This document shows, piece after piece, positions 39,627-40,557 of a DNA stretch of 40,557 bases. The translations under genes and the position numbers were made by a program. The notes beneath the pieces are model-generated. The model was not told where the DNA came from and searched no databases. It was given only the letters and a program-made list of their open reading frames with translations. Position 1 is the first letter of the stretch; each line of letters starts with the position of its first letter. Origin of the DNA: a bacterium (GTDB lineage Bacteria; Elusimicrobiota; Elusimicrobia; Elusimicrobiales; UBA9959); assembly GCA_021811315.1 (NCBI GenBank), contig JAJZPF010000025.1, positions 1-40,557 on the forward strand. The letters run 5' to 3'.

Positions 39627-39816
39627 AAGAATGTCTCCTGGGTATATCCTATACGTATTCCGCCCGCTTTCAAAGGGGAATTGGGCCCATAGGCGGCTAG
39701 GCCCTTAGTCCCAAAGGTTACGGGCGATATTTACCGGGATAAGGAAAGTTGCTAAATTATCAGGAGCAGGCTATATTCGCAGCCTCATTTCCCCCGCGGT
39801 AAAGGAAGGCGTCCCT

Positions 39817-40419
39817 ATGGCTAAACCTTTCACTAAAGGTATAAGTATCTTCGTTCTGCTCGCCGCGGCCGGCGCCGCCGGCTTTTTATATCTAAAAAAG
39901 GGCCCTGCGGCCGGTTTTAAAGAGCCTCCTGGCGCCGCCGGCGGGCAGGCCGCGCTTTCCGGAAAGAGCGCTTTCGTAGGGGACACCGGTTATTTGATCG
40001 AGTTCCCGTCCGGGTACGAAGTGTACGCGGAAATGCGCGGGAACACGGAAATAGTGTTTTTTTACCCCAAAGGAGGCAAGCCTACCACGGATGAGAGCCA
40101 GTATAAAGCTCTTGGGATGGTCCGGCTGGAAGTCAGCAGGCCGCCGGAGTTCAACGGGAAGCTCGCTACCCTGGAGGACCTGAAAAAAGGAGTCCAGTAC
40201 TCCCTGAAAAACAACAAAGAGACCTTTACGCTCAAAGAAGAGCCCATAGGCCGGGCGGCTTTCCAGGTAAATATCACTCTGCCGGTCGAAATAAAGCAGC
40301 TTTTCGTCGACGGCGCGGGCGTTTTTTATTCTTTTACCGGCGCTGACGAGGCTTTCATGTATTCCCTGGCGGAAAGTATAAAGGAAAGCGGGGGCGCGGG
40401 GGCGCCCCGGGCTCCCTGA
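39817..40419 (+). CDS. Membrane-anchored PsbP/DUF1795-like protein
   Basis: A 200-residue protein with an N-terminal anchor (hydrophobic 10-26) and a Gly/Ala/Pro linker to about 45. The rest (50-190) has the layout of a PsbP/DUF1795 fold: GYLIEFPSGYEV, EIVFFYPKG, then a helix (LEDLKKGVQYSLKN), a hydrophobic strand (AAFQVNITLPVEIKQLF), VFYSFTGADE and a final helix. It resembles the small secreted protein at 1300. The function is unknown; the domain would lie outside the membrane. No ribosome binding site beyond a weak GGAAGG. A weak hairpin and a T-run at 40476-40506 may end the transcript. Confidence 0.65.
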   Translation: MAKPFTKGISIFVLLAAAGAAGFLYLKKGPAAGFKEPPGAAGGQAALSGKSAFVGDTGYLIEFPSGYEVYAEMRGNTEIVFFYPKGGKPTTDESQYKALGMVRLEVSRPPEFNGKLATLEDLKKGVQYSLKNNKETFTLKEEPIGRAAFQVNITLPVEIKQLFVDGAGVFYSFTGADEAFMYSLAESIKESGGAGAPRAP

Positions 40420-40507
40420 AGACAGGGACCCAGGAAAATCGAAAGTAGATTTTTAGCTGTATAAATTCAGGAATTCGGGATGTTTTACCGGATTCCCGTT
40501 TTTTTGC

Positions 40508-40543
40508 TTGACAAGTAACACTATATTATTATATATAGTGTTA
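40508..40543 (+). promoter_or_regulatory. Strong promoter overlapped by a long palindrome
   Basis: TTGACA at 40508-40513 faces TATATA at 40532-40537 (18-base spacer). The inverted repeat TAACACTATA (40516-40525) / TATAGTGTTA (40534-40543), ten perfect bases per arm with an eight-base spacer, covers the spacer and the -10. This is the placement of a repressor operator. The gene it serves lies outside the window. The local base composition is AT-rich, unlike the rest. Confidence 0.75.
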
Positions 40544-40557
40544 TATGACAAAAATTC

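Noticed and set aside
40240-40256. CCCATAGGCC, another copy of the intergenic motif
   Set aside because: It lies inside a coding frame, where GC-rich codons make such matches by chance.
1-40557. CRISPR array, prophage or integrase
   Set aside because: No regularly spaced repeats, no phage structural genes and no recombinase were seen.

Overview
This is a high-GC stretch of bacterial chromosome with 45 intact protein genes that I can support, one decayed gene copy, and no tRNA, rRNA or CRISPR. About twenty products start with a Sec signal peptide or lipobox. An L,D-transpeptidase, a periplasmic-type octaheme cytochrome c and many secreted enzymes point to a Gram-negative cell envelope. GTP-type PEP carboxykinase, the octaheme cytochrome, GYF_2/DUF2752 and zf-TFIIB proteins, and many unrecognised secreted proteins fit an uncultured lineage such as Elusimicrobiota. 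That placement is a guess from gene style; no marker gene is present to prove it.

Layout. 1-5 kb: a direct repeat at the left edge (possibly an insertion-sequence end), small secreted proteins, an OPT-family transporter, and a secreted guanyl-specific ribonuclease followed by two membrane proteins. 6.4-13.8 kb: two paralogous zf-TFIIB membrane proteins flanking a FecR-domain protein, a stand-alone receiver protein, two divergent secreted metallopeptidases (gluzincin and M28), and a redox set (DUF6132, thioredoxin, DUF302). 13.9-20 kb: an alpha/beta hydrolase, overlapping GYF_2 and DUF2752 genes, repeat-containing surface proteins, a receiver-CheC fusion, a thioredoxin-like protein without its nucleophilic cysteine, and an RRM-RGG RNA-binding protein. 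20.4-28 kb: PEP carboxykinase, ornithine carbamoyltransferase, two coupled zinc-ribbon proteins, a hydrolase-TPR fusion and an octaheme hydroxylamine-oxidoreductase-like cytochrome. 28-40.5 kb: a mosaic remnant of the ornithine carbamoyltransferase gene, a secreted lipase-like hydrolase, several unrecognised secreted or membrane proteins, a trypsin-like protease, a free-standing alanyl-tRNA editing domain, and a three-gene minus-strand operon (L,D-transpeptidase, RluA-type pseudouridine synthase, histidine phosphatase). The window ends in an AT-rich promoter covered by a long palindrome whose gene lies outside.

Most genes look transcribed singly: each tends to have its own -10-like box and a strong hairpin terminator. 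Several terminators are near-identical copies of one sequence. The clear multi-gene units are DUF6132-thioredoxin, GYF_2-DUF2752, the zinc-ribbon pair, DUF3592-membrane protein and the L,D-transpeptidase operon. Central carbon and nitrogen metabolism is represented only by PEP carboxykinase, ornithine carbamoyltransferase and the octaheme cytochrome; the rest is largely envelope and secreted functions.
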